From an uncultured Phascolarctobacterium sp. (lineage in GTDB: Bacteria; Bacillota; Negativicutes; Acidaminococcales; Acidaminococcaceae), in NCBI GenBank assembly GCA_945949475.1, contig CAMFET010000002.1:1-38345 (forward strand): a stretch of 38,345 bases of DNA. The letters are read 5' to 3'. Below are positions 27,804 through 35,888 of this stretch, piece after piece. Each line of letters opens with the position of its first letter. Within the stretch, counting starts at the first letter, position 1. Made by a program: the position numbers and the translations under genes. Under the pieces are notes generated by a model. It saw nothing but the letters and a program-made list of their open reading frames with translations, was not told the origin of the DNA and made no database searches.

Positions 27804-28064
27804 TTAACAGCTTGTGAACTCCTTTTTATTCCAGCGCTCCACTGCCATCTTAACAAAATCCTCCTCGGTTTTTACCCAGGGAGGGCACTCGTCACGATTC
27901 AGGTAGACTACATATTGCTGGCAGCCGTGATAGATAACAATATGTTTGCCTTTATAATAATCTACTTGGGCAAAGCCTTGGTCATAAACACGACAAGGGC
28001 ACTTTTTTAGCGTTAATCCCAAGCGCTTGTAAATTTGCTGAAATTGCATTTGGTTATGGGCCAT
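27804..28064 (-). CDS. Hypothetical protein
   Basis: 86 aa ORF in early operon. Confidence 0.5.
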   Translation of the reverse strand: MAHNQMQFQQIYKRLGLTLKKCPCRVYDQGFAQVDYYKGKHIVIYHGCQQYVVYLNRDECPPWVKTEEDFVKMAVERWNKKEFTSC

Positions 28065-28696
28065 TATTCCTGCCTCCCAGTCGCATGATGTACTTCCACC
28101 TCGACATCACTGCCTAATTCACTTTGGGCACGGCGAGCAACCTCGTCAGCAAAGCCACCATTACGCTCCGCCTCCGCTGCCTCATCCAAGGTTGGCTGTT
28201 CGCGCTTGCCATAATATGCATAAGCAAAGGCCTCGCTAGCAAGTTTGTCAAAGATTTGTCTTTCTGTGGCTAATACTTGCTGTGTCATCAAGCCTGTGCC
28301 ATCGGCATGGTGGTTAACATCAACGCCCTCTGCGTAGAACTTATGAGTAGTAACTCTCAACGGCACCAGCGAATGAACTAGGTTCCAAAGGTGTACGGTC
28401 AGCTGGTAGCCTTCGCCAAACTTTTTACTGTTGATGTATTTAACCTTGACAACCTGAACATGAAGGTCTTTTCTATCCTCGTTTAATAGAGGAAACTCCA
28501 AAAAACGCTTGGCTATAGGAGCCAGCTGGTGCCACAGCTGCATAAAATCCGAATGGGGCTTATCGCTTCTGCTGACAACGCAGCACTCTGGAGGGCTATC
28601 CACAGGCGTGATCGCGTAGTCTACAGTTAGATTCCCATTGTTAAAACTAATTGTATAGACGCTATAATTTTCACAGTCATTGCTTTGCCTAATCAT
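28064..28696 (-). CDS. Hypothetical early phage protein
   Basis: ORF; start chosen at MIRQSND to avoid overlap with upstream gene. Confidence 0.55.
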   Translation of the reverse strand: MIRQSNDCENYSVYTISFNNGNLTVDYAITPVDSPPECCVVSRSDKPHSDFMQLWHQLAPIAKRFLEFPLLNEDRKDLHVQVVKVKYINSKKFGEGYQLTVHLWNLVHSLVPLRVTTHKFYAEGVDVNHHADGTGLMTQQVLATERQIFDKLASEAFAYAYYGKREQPTLDEAAEAERNGGFADEVARRAQSELGSDVEVEVHHATGRQE

Positions 28697-28703
28697 TCTG
28701 CCA

Positions 28704-28979
28704 TCACCACCTATCATTTTTCCAGCCCTTGCGCTGGGTCCGGCGCTTGTCGTGGAAGCGTGGCTCTTTGATGCCATGAATCTGCTTCAGCCTAAGAGCT
28801 GCCTCTGCGTATACCCTCGCCAGATAGTCCCGCTTCAAACAGTCCAAATGAGCCTGATAGGAAATAAGGGACGTGTTGATGCAAATGTAAGCAAAGTTAA
28901 AAATGCCTAGCTCGCCACGGTTAATGCCGGCGATGCATTCTCTTAGGGTAAGCGTCCTGACTTTATTGCATTTAATCAT
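28704..28979 (-). CDS. Hypothetical protein
   Basis: Overlaps upstream stop (ATGA-type). Confidence 0.5.
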   Translation of the reverse strand: MIKCNKVRTLTLRECIAGINRGELGIFNFAYICINTSLISYQAHLDCLKRDYLARVYAEAALRLKQIHGIKEPRFHDKRRTQRKGWKNDRW

Positions 28980-29338
28980 TGCTCTAATCCCTCCCAATGC
29001 CACTGCACAGGCTCTCCCATACCGGCCAGATACTCCTGATACTTTTTGAGTGGTGCGTCATTGCCCCAGTCCTCAATAGCAGCCTTATAAAGCTCTCCAA
29101 ACACCTGCAGGCGGGTTTCCTTGTTCTTCAGCTTGCCATAATTTTCGTAGATAATCTTGCTGGCCATGGCCAAGGTTTGAGTCCCCATATATTCGGCCAG
29201 GCGTTGGAGGTAGTCCTTTTTGACAGCCTCCACAATGGCGTTGTATTCTTTTTCGGTTAATATGCTATCGGCCAAGCGCTTAGGGGAGAGCTTGCTCCCC
29301 CCCTGATTAGCCCGCCGCATTTTTCGTGCCATGCTCAT
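28976..29338 (-). CDS. Hypothetical protein
   Basis: ORF in tightly packed early operon. Confidence 0.55.
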   Translation of the reverse strand: MSMARKMRRANQGGSKLSPKRLADSILTEKEYNAIVEAVKKDYLQRLAEYMGTQTLAMASKIIYENYGKLKNKETRLQVFGELYKAAIEDWGNDAPLKKYQEYLAGMGEPVQWHWEGLEQ

Positions 29339-30417
29339 TTTTGCTCCTCCATCAATGCTCTTTCTGCCTCCATGGAGTTCAGACGGCCCTTGGCCACGCC
29401 AAGACTTTGCTCTAACACCGTCTTAAAGGCCTCCGTCATACGATATTGCAAATCTTTGTTTGTTACGTTAGCAAGCTCGTTAAATAGAGCATTGATGTAG
29501 CTCATGGCCTGCTTAAACTTTTCCTTGTAGGCAAGCTTTGCCTGCTCATCACGTAGCTGGTGCGCATTTTCGGCTACCTTGGCACGCAGCTCCTCAAGCT
29601 CGCGCTGTACTGCCTCGGGCACCTTTTCCACTTCTACAATCTCCTTGGCCGCTTCCATGGTTACGGGCTTGGCCAGCTCCGCTTCTAGCTCGCTGATGCG
29701 CTTGTTAAGTGCTTCCTTTTCGCCTTCTAGCTCTTCCAGCTTCCTTGCTCCCTCTGATGCATCAGCCAGCTGACCCTTTAGATCCTTGACCTGCCCCTTG
29801 AGCTCTTTTAACTTCTTTACTGCCTCATCACGTTGGTTGGCGCTCATAGTGGCCTCCGCCCGGAGCTCTTTAGCTTTTTCCTCGTGCTCAGCTACCTCGG
29901 CTGCCAAGCGGTTATAGTTGGCCAAGGCCTTATCAGCTTTGCTGGTGGCCAAATCTTGAGCTTGCTCCGCCTCTACAGCTCTGCGCTCCGCCTGTTCCTT
30001 GGCTTCCTTATATTCCTTAACCTTAGCCTGCAGCTCGCGGGTGGAAATATCCTCAACACGGGCCTCTTGAATAAAACTCTCTCGCTCTTCCTTGGGTACG
30101 CCCAAGAGTAGAACAGCCTGTGTATAGCTCAAATTCTCAAGCGCTTGGGATTTTGCGGCACTGCCAAAAAGCACGCCTTGGTCAGCACCATATTCCTCAT
30201 AGACACGCATTAGGTTGTTCGCCGTACTCACGGAGAATGCTACCTCCTCCGCCAACCATTTGCCCCACTGCCCATGCTCTACCATGAGCTGTGCTTCCTT
30301 TAGCTTTTGCCCAATTAGAATACTATTAGTAAGCACCAGCTTGCGGGTCTGGTCCTTGATAAGGTTGATTTCCGCAGCCACCATGGCTAGCGTGCGGGTT
30401 GTTTGCATTTCGTTCAT
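29335..30417 (-). CDS. DUF3102-like protein with coiled coil
   Basis: IGQKLKEAQLMVEHGQWGKWLAEEVAFSVSTANNLMRVYEEYG. Confidence 0.8.
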   Translation of the reverse strand: MNEMQTTRTLAMVAAEINLIKDQTRKLVLTNSILIGQKLKEAQLMVEHGQWGKWLAEEVAFSVSTANNLMRVYEEYGADQGVLFGSAAKSQALENLSYTQAVLLLGVPKEERESFIQEARVEDISTRELQAKVKEYKEAKEQAERRAVEAEQAQDLATSKADKALANYNRLAAEVAEHEEKAKELRAEATMSANQRDEAVKKLKELKGQVKDLKGQLADASEGARKLEELEGEKEALNKRISELEAELAKPVTMEAAKEIVEVEKVPEAVQRELEELRAKVAENAHQLRDEQAKLAYKEKFKQAMSYINALFNELANVTNKDLQYRMTEAFKTVLEQSLGVAKGRLNSMEAERALMEEQK

Positions 30418-32054
30418 GCTGCCTTCCTGCCTTTCCTTAAGTTTGCCAATACTTTGGCCTTATATTCTTCCACGAATGCTAATATCTCGGGCTCAGGTGT
30501 GCGATTTCTGTCAGCTCGCACTTGAATTACTTCATTTTCGGGGCTGATTTCCATTGTTACCAAGGGATCATCAGGAGCTTCCATGGCTCTGACAAACACA
30601 ATATTCGTTTTCCCCGCAGCGTATTTTTCTGCATAGGTGCCGACACAATGATGCAAGGCAGAGCCTTCTGCGACAAGCTCCTCTGTATCCTTTGCCGGCC
30701 TACAGAAATATTTCCCACTTTGGTAGCTTAGTTTTTCCCTGTTCTCTAAGGTCTCTGCTATTTTCTTGTCCAGCAATTCATTGGCTCTAAGCTTCAACTG
30801 GCTAACCAGATTGTCATGGGCTCGCTTCAGGTTATTGGGATACATGATGGCCGTATCACGCAGATCAAGCTCCAGTTCTACCGCTGAGTCCAAATAGTCG
30901 CTCCAATATATCAAAGCGTCAGACATGTTTAGCCTTCTGCTGCTCTTTATGCAACTTCCAAGATATTTAAAGACCTTGGGAGTAGTTATACCGTAGCCGT
31001 TGATAGCTCTGAGCCTTTCCAGCAGGTTGTCTCTTATCTCAAATTCATTAATAAGTGAGTGGTCACTAGGCAAATCTGTGATGCTGCGTTCAGGATGGCC
31101 TGTTACATAATCCTGCATCACGGAGAGCCAATTCCCTCCAATGTAGCCGGCAAGCCCTTTGAGATATTGCTTTTCCTTGCGTCCCAAATGCGGTAAACGC
31201 AAAAAGCCAGTCATTGTTTGCGCTCTCCAATTTACGGCCACCTTTTTCTTTTCAACTATCTTTTCAACAATTAACCTGTTTAGGCCGTTCTTTATGATGA
31301 GCTCTGTTTTGGGGTGCTTTAAGTAGAATTCCAAGTATTTTACAATATCACCATCAAGCTCAATCATGTAGTCGGCTTGGCAATGCTCCAAACAGGTGCC
31401 CTTTATGGAGTCAAAAAGCGAGCCCAAGGCAATGCCAAGGTTCATGTCCGGTACTCCTCTGCTCATAAAGTAACCACCAGCATTCCAGTAATTTGAGAAG
31501 CGCGTAAAAGCGCTCTTGTGTTTGTTGTAGCTAATGCTGTAGCCAATGTAATCATGGACGCTCCTGTGGTCTACGCCGTTAGGAGTAAAGAGCATGTAGC
31601 TGTGGTCCTCAAAGGCATAGCACGGAGCTGGATCGCCTTGGCCCACGGCAAGATACATGTTGAAATAGATGCCCCTGCATGTGACCAAGGTTTTATCGTA
31701 ATCTGCCTTTTGGAAGTAGAGGAAATAGCCCCTGCGCTCCATGCCATGCCTCCGCCAAGCGTGTACGACCTCGCCAGCACATCCACAGACGGGGCATTTG
31801 CAATCATCCTTATGCTTTACGCCCTTGGGCAGCTCCACCATGTGGCCACAGGCTACGCATACAGCCTCGTTTCTGCGCTGCCTATCCGTAACCAGCAGCA
31901 CATTGAAGCCCTTTTTGAAACAGAAGTCATGAGCGATATCCTCAATGTTTTGGTCATAGCCTTGCGGGATGTAGCGCAGGAACTGTAGCCAGTCCCTGCG
32001 CTTTTCTTTATCGGTAAGGCCTTTTATAATTGCCTCTGCGTGTTTTTTATCCAT
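30414..32054 (-). CDS. PcfJ-like protein
   Basis: CxxC zinc ribbon, LVAEGSALHHCVGTYAEKYAAGKTNIVFVR. Confidence 0.8.
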   Translation of the reverse strand: MDKKHAEAIIKGLTDKEKRRDWLQFLRYIPQGYDQNIEDIAHDFCFKKGFNVLLVTDRQRRNEAVCVACGHMVELPKGVKHKDDCKCPVCGCAGEVVHAWRRHGMERRGYFLYFQKADYDKTLVTCRGIYFNMYLAVGQGDPAPCYAFEDHSYMLFTPNGVDHRSVHDYIGYSISYNKHKSAFTRFSNYWNAGGYFMSRGVPDMNLGIALGSLFDSIKGTCLEHCQADYMIELDGDIVKYLEFYLKHPKTELIIKNGLNRLIVEKIVEKKKVAVNWRAQTMTGFLRLPHLGRKEKQYLKGLAGYIGGNWLSVMQDYVTGHPERSITDLPSDHSLINEFEIRDNLLERLRAINGYGITTPKVFKYLGSCIKSSRRLNMSDALIYWSDYLDSAVELELDLRDTAIMYPNNLKRAHDNLVSQLKLRANELLDKKIAETLENREKLSYQSGKYFCRPAKDTEELVAEGSALHHCVGTYAEKYAAGKTNIVFVRAMEAPDDPLVTMEISPENEVIQVRADRNRTPEPEILAFVEEYKAKVLANLRKGRKAA

Positions 32055-32063
32055 GATGCCACC

Positions 32064-32477
32064 TTAAAAGAAGTCATCCAAGTTGACGCTCACGGATGCT
32101 TCCTGCTTCGGAGCAGGAGCTGGCTGCAACTTCTCAGGCGTTACATCGGAAGGCTTTTCCTCCGCCACACTTGCAGGCTCTGCTACGATTTGAATGGCTA
32201 TCTTGGCATCAATGCCGTAGTAATCAACTACCATTTGCATAACACGCTCGGGAGCCATGTAGCAGCATCCGCCCTTGGCCTCCTGCTTAGCAACCTTCTT
32301 GACCTCTTCAAACGCATTGTAGAGCTTTTTGTCATTGGCCGTAATTTTTTCTGCCTCGTCAGGGTATTGGCTAATGTATTGGATGAGCAGGTCTGCCACG
32401 ACCTTAAGCCCTTTGATACCGGAGGCCTCTGCCTCGGTATCCAGTTTATTGATAGCTACTTGTAATTTATCGTCCAT
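32064..32477 (-). CDS. PcfK-like protein
   Basis: GGCCYMAPERVMQMVVDYYGID; adjacent to PcfJ; acidic C-terminal tip NLDDFF. Confidence 0.75.
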   Translation of the reverse strand: MDDKLQVAINKLDTEAEASGIKGLKVVADLLIQYISQYPDEAEKITANDKKLYNAFEEVKKVAKQEAKGGCCYMAPERVMQMVVDYYGIDAKIAIQIVAEPASVAEEKPSDVTPEKLQPAPAPKQEASVSVNLDDFF

Positions 32478-32746
32478 TATTTCTTACCTAGCTTTCTTTT
32501 GGCTTTTTCGGTGCTTGCTGCAGGAGTTTGTTTGCCTCTCACGGCCGTGCGGGCCAACTGTGCCGGCAATTCCTCGCTCCACATAAAACAGGTAGGGCAT
32601 ACGCAATAGGATGTGCGCCCGCTTACGTCATCGCCCCAAATGCAGTTCACGGTCTGCTTACCGCAAATCTGGCATGTATGAAGAGCGTACTCAGCCTCTT
32701 TGGCCTTTTCCTTGGCCGCTGCTCTGCGATAATTGTATTTGCGCAT
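32477..32746 (-). CDS. Zinc-ribbon hypothetical protein
   Basis: CxxC...CxxC. Confidence 0.5.
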   Translation of the reverse strand: MRKYNYRRAAAKEKAKEAEYALHTCQICGKQTVNCIWGDDVSGRTSYCVCPTCFMWSEELPAQLARTAVRGKQTPAASTEKAKRKLGKK

Positions 32747-32747
32747 G

Positions 32748-33029
32748 CTAAACCTCCTCTGCAGCTGGCTTCACTTTAAAATAGCGCAGCGCTCTTGTTG
32801 CTTGAGCCTGCAGGCGGTCGTCAGCCTCCACTGCCTTACGGCGGATAACCTTTGCCATCTCAGGATGCTGCATGGTGACATCATAATTACTTTTGGCCAG
32901 TATGGAGCGTTTTTCCATAAGCTTCATTTTTAGCTCCATCTCAGGTGTGGGTTTTTCCTTTGCTCTGCCCCTGGCCACGCGAAACTCACTATCATCCATG
33001 ACTCCAAGGGATGCTCTCTTTCTTGGCAT
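32748..33029 (-). CDS. Hypothetical protein
   Basis: ORF in early operon. Confidence 0.5.
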   Translation of the reverse strand: MPRKRASLGVMDDSEFRVARGRAKEKPTPEMELKMKLMEKRSILAKSNYDVTMQHPEMAKVIRRKAVEADDRLQAQATRALRYFKVKPAAEEV

Positions 33030-33051
33030 TATATTTCCTCCTTATAAAGCC

Positions 33052-33081
33052 TTGCCAAAGGGCAAGTATTTGGTTTATAAT
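33052..33081 (+). promoter_or_regulatory. Sigma-70 promoter TTGCCA-N18-TATAAT (plus strand)
   Basis: -35 at 33052-33057, -10 at 33076-33081. Confidence 0.6.
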
Positions 33082-33087
33082 AGAGGT

Positions 33088-33155
33088 GAACACGTTTGGC
33101 ATTGTTCACCTTTTGGCCCGTTGATGTTGGTAGCATCAGCGGGTCGTTTTATTTT
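33088..33155 (+). ncRNA. Candidate small RNA / mini transcription unit antisense to early operon
   Basis: Promoter, inverted repeat GGTGAACA-N10-TGTTCACC, then 10-bp hairpin CCCGTTGATG-N7-CATCAGCGGG and TCGTTTTATTTT. Confidence 0.4.
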
Positions 33156-33300
33156 GCTCGCACTTTCGGATGCGAGCATTGAGAGCCTTGCGCTGCTCCT
33201 GTCTCCACTCACTGTCGCACTTAGGGCAGATATAGGGCTCGTCACAGTTGTGTACCGATACATAAAGCTCGGTGCCACAAAGGTAGCAGGTTTTCTTCAT
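33136..33300 (-). CDS. 54-aa zinc-ribbon protein (absent from ORF track)
   Basis: MKKTCYLCGTELYVSVHNCDEPYICPKCDSEWRQEQRKALNARIRKCEQNKTTR; CxxC...CxxC; ATG-TGA. Confidence 0.6.
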   Translation of the reverse strand: MKKTCYLCGTELYVSVHNCDEPYICPKCDSEWRQEQRKALNARIRKCEQNKTTR

Positions 33301-33303
33301 GGC

Positions 33304-33609
33304 CTACCTCCACAGTGTGAAGGCAATGATGGTGCCAGGCTTGATGTACAAATAGCGGTTATCCTTCAGCAAATCATTCTCATCCAGAATGTGCCATTCG
33401 AAATCCTCCACAGTTTTATACTTTTTCTGCTTGTCAATATACCTTACAGCGATACGGTGCACGCTACCACCGCTGCCAATGACCTCGGTTTGCTTGTGAG
33501 GCGTCAGGCCATAGGCCAGATAGCACTCATGAACGATAACCAAAAGAGTGGTTACTAGGCAGGTAACATACAGAGCGTTGCTAAAAAACTTTTTCATCGT
33601 ATCCATCAT
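33304..33609 (-). CDS. Hypothetical protein with N-terminal TM
   Basis: SD AAGGAGG before MMDTMKKFFSNALYVTCLVTTLLVIV. Confidence 0.5.
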   Translation of the reverse strand: MMDTMKKFFSNALYVTCLVTTLLVIVHECYLAYGLTPHKQTEVIGSGGSVHRIAVRYIDKQKKYKTVEDFEWHILDENDLLKDNRYLYIKPGTIIAFTLWR

Positions 33610-33622
33610 GCATGCCTCCTTG

Positions 33623-33865
33623 CTATTGAGCGACGGCCTTAACGCTGATGCTGCGCACATATTCATCAATGCAGTATGCAGGTATCAGGCGATATCTGCC
33701 ACGGATAACATAGCCGATGCGCCCAGCTTCCATTTCCTCCTTGAGGAACTTGGGGCCACAGCACAGTAGAATTTCTGCCTCGCCGGTCGGGTAAAGCTCC
33801 CGCCGTGGCACATTTTTGATAGCCCTAGGTTGGGGCTTGGTTTGGGTTTTAGCTGTTCTTGCCAT
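33623..33865 (-). CDS. Small DNA-binding/excisionase-like protein
   Basis: EILLCCGPKFLKEEMEAGRIGYVIRGRYRLIPAYCIDEYV resembles winged-HTH/Xis layout. Confidence 0.4.
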   Translation of the reverse strand: MARTAKTQTKPQPRAIKNVPRRELYPTGEAEILLCCGPKFLKEEMEAGRIGYVIRGRYRLIPAYCIDEYVRSISVKAVAQ

Positions 33866-33893
33866 TTAAACTACCTCCTTTAGCATTCTGACC

Positions 33894-34091
33894 TCATACA
33901 TCGTAGTACAGCTGCTTGAGCAGACCTGCAATTGCATTCCTACGCTCGGAGTTTATCCTAACAATATTCCGAGCAGTTTCACTATCATCGTCTTTATATC
34001 TGCTTATACTTGCATCAACCTCTTTCAATTCAGCCAGCAGCATGTTGGTAATCATGCCAATTTCAAGATTACTTTTTAATTCCAACTTCAT
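33894..34091 (-). CDS. Hypothetical protein
   Basis: Small early ORF with upstream SD. Confidence 0.45.
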   Translation of the reverse strand: MKLELKSNLEIGMITNMLLAELKEVDASISRYKDDDSETARNIVRINSERRNAIAGLLKQLYYDV

Positions 34092-34096
34092 AGTTG

Positions 34097-34291
34097 TTAC
34101 CTCCTCTCTTCCCCCAGGCTATCCAGCATCTCCCTAAGCTCGCTCAAATATTCCAGCTTATCCCAGCCTTCGAGCTCACACACCTGCATATCGACTAATA
34201 TATCGGCCAACAGGCGATGCTTCATTTGCTCTCTGGCTAAACGGTTGAAGTCTATCGGACCTTCTTTATCGGTAAACATGATGCCTGACAT
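34097..34291 (-). CDS. Hypothetical protein
   Basis: Small early ORF. Confidence 0.4.
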   Translation of the reverse strand: MSGIMFTDKEGPIDFNRLAREQMKHRLLADILVDMQVCELEGWDKLEYLSELREMLDSLGEERR

Positions 34292-34315
34292 ATTCTTCTT
34301 GCCTCTCTTGATTCC

Positions 34316-34540
34316 TTAGGACCTGTCATCAAGAACTGTGTTGTCCTCAAACTCTAACGAAATACTTACTTTTGCTTTTCCGGGGTCATACTTAAGAATG
34401 ATTTGAGCCGGTCGGCCTAAGTTTGTTAGCTTGATGATTGCATCACTGAGCATATTTGATATTGTTACTGCCTTTAAAAGGTCAATCCTATTTATTTTTA
34501 TCTCGCCCTGTTTACGCAGGGCTTTTTCTTTTTCCTCCAC
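34316..34540 (-). CDS. Hypothetical protein
   Basis: Small early ORF. Confidence 0.4.
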   Translation of the reverse strand: MEEKEKALRKQGEIKINRIDLLKAVTISNMLSDAIIKLTNLGRPAQIILKYDPGKAKVSISLEFEDNTVLDDRS

Positions 34541-34554
34541 CTTTTATGCCTCCC

Positions 34555-34749
34555 TCATTCCACCAGCTCGTCCATTTTGCACTTCAGAGCCTTGGCGATT
34601 TCATACAATACCTTGGAGCTGGGGTTGCGCCGGCCTGCTTCAATCTGACTGATGGCCTCCTGGCTCACCCCCGCTGCCACCGCCAGCTCCTGCTGGGTCA
34701 GCTCTAATCCCTCCCGCAGGCTTTTGATAAAAGTGTTTTTAATCTTCAT
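34555..34749 (-). CDS. XRE-family HTH regulator
   Basis: LREGLELTQQELAVAAGVSQEAISQIEAGRRNPSSKVLYEIAKALKC. Confidence 0.85.
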   Translation of the reverse strand: MKIKNTFIKSLREGLELTQQELAVAAGVSQEAISQIEAGRRNPSSKVLYEIAKALKCKMDELVE

Positions 34750-34771
34750 GGGACCTCCTATCAGGCTTATT

Positions 34772-34802
34772 AATGTGAGAAAGTCAAGGACTTTCTCACA
34801 TT
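34772..34802. repeat. Perfect 14-bp inverted repeat
   Basis: AATGTGAGAAAGTC-AAG-GACTTTCTCACATT. Confidence 0.97.
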
Positions 34803-34831
34803 TTTGCTATAACTACATGTTATAGCAAAAA
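34801..34831. repeat. Perfect 13-bp inverted repeat
   Basis: TTTTTGCTATAAC-TACAT-GTTATAGCAAAAA. Confidence 0.97.
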
Positions 34832-34929
34832 TCGCCATCGGGGCCTGATGCGCTTGGCTGCTGGCCTTGGGCCCGCGGGAGCCGTCCCTTCCCGTGCATC
34901 CTCTGCCAAATTTCCAAGCGCTTGGAGGT

Positions 34930-35160
34930 TTACTGTTCAGAATTCTGAACTTTAGGTGTAAAAAAATAAGTATCTACATCACATTTGGCAAGTCCTAAGA
35001 GTTCCAAGCTCTTCAACATTTCACTTTGGGTGAACTCAGTATTGTTATTTAGCTTAGAATAAAGAGAAGTTCTACCAATGCCTAGTGCCTGAGCAAAAGC
35101 CTCCTGAGTGCCAAATACTTCCTTAATTTTGCCTTTGAGTTTATTATAAGAGAAGCCCAA
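34930..35160 (-). CDS. Cro-like HTH regulator (DUF739-like)
   Basis: YNKLKGKIKEVFGTQEAFAQALGIGRTSLYSKLNN; divergent from CI-like gene. Confidence 0.75.
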   Translation of the reverse strand: MGFSYNKLKGKIKEVFGTQEAFAQALGIGRTSLYSKLNNNTEFTQSEMLKSLELLGLAKCDVDTYFFTPKVQNSEQ

Positions 35161-35188
35161 TTTAATCCCTCCATTCTAACTGTTCTAT

Positions 35189-35204
35189 GTTCGGTTTTCT
35201 GAAC
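35189..35204. promoter_or_regulatory. Candidate repressor operator GTTCGGTTTTCTGAAC
   Basis: Near-palindrome in the CI/Cro intergenic region; related to GTTCAGAATTCTGAAC at 34935-34950. Confidence 0.55.
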
Positions 35205-35341
35205 TACAATTATAGTACCACTTTTAACAGCGTCCGTCAATAGCTTTTATTCATTTTGCCGAACTTTTTGCACGTTTTTTAGTTATTTTTGTTGCTTTTT
35301 CTGAACACAGAATATATAATGCTATACAAGGAGGGATTGAG

Positions 35342-35743
35342 ATGACAACTTTTTCAGATAGACTCAGATATTTTATGGAGCAAAAGGGCCTAAAGCAAGC
35401 CGATTTGGTGGAGAGAACAAAGATAAATAAATCATCCATCAGCGAATATCTTTCAGGAAATTACGAGCCTAAACAAAGAAATATATATAAACTGGCCGTT
35501 GCCTTAGGCATTAAGCCAAGCCAGCTTATGGGTGTAGAAGAGGACCAGCCCGCGGCCCCTGCCACCACTGCCAACGCCATGGAGCTCAGCGAGCGGGAAA
35601 TACTGCTCATAAAAAAATACCGCCAGCTGGACGCTGACGGCCAAGAGGATGTAGAGGATTTTGTTTCCATGAAGCTGGCCAAGGCCCAGCGCAAAGCTGA
35701 GGAGGCCATGACGGCAGAGGAAAAAGAAGAGGCTTTAGGGTAA
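35342..35743 (+). CDS. CI-like XRE repressor
   Basis: FSDRLRYFMEQKGLKQADLVERTKINKSSISEYLSGNYEPKQRNIYKLAVALGI. Confidence 0.85.
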   Translation: MTTFSDRLRYFMEQKGLKQADLVERTKINKSSISEYLSGNYEPKQRNIYKLAVALGIKPSQLMGVEEDQPAAPATTANAMELSEREILLIKKYRQLDADGQEDVEDFVSMKLAKAQRKAEEAMTAEEKEEALG

Positions 35744-35779
35744 TCAAGTGAGATTTCACAAATTCTTTAAAGCAAAATA

Positions 35780-35808
35780 TTGACAAAAATACTATGTTTG
35801 CGTATAAT
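35780..35808 (+). promoter_or_regulatory. Consensus sigma-70 promoter TTGACA-N17-TATAAT
   Basis: Exact -35 (35780-35785) and -10 (35803-35808) hexamers with 17-bp spacer. Confidence 0.9.
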
Positions 35809-35813
35809 AGAGG

Positions 35814-35887
35814 CACGGTGAGCGCCGGGTCCCCTACGGGGGCCGGTACGGAAAGACCTCCTCTGTTATGCAGAGGAGGTCTTTTTT
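35814..35887 (+). ncRNA. Structured ncRNA upstream of Abi gene (candidate abiF-type RNA)
   Basis: Starts just after a consensus promoter; GC-rich hairpin CCGG(GU)CCCC-UACG-GGGGCCGG, then terminator; no ORF. Confidence 0.7.
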
Positions 35888-35888
35888 T
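35854..35888 (+). terminator. Rho-independent terminator between ncRNA and abi ORF
   Basis: AGACCTCCTCTG-TTATG-CAGAGGAGGTCT-TTTTTT, 12-bp stem. Confidence 0.9.

Noticed and set aside
35251-35439. 62-aa minus-strand ORF in the CI/Cro intergenic region
   Set aside because: Antisense to the CI-like start and overlaps operator/promoter sequence; likely chance ORF.
35814-35887. Type III (ToxIN/AbiQ-like) tandem-repeat antitoxin array upstream of the Abi gene
   Set aside because: No tandem repeats are present; a single structured RNA fits an abiF-type arrangement rather than a ToxI/AntiQ repeat array.
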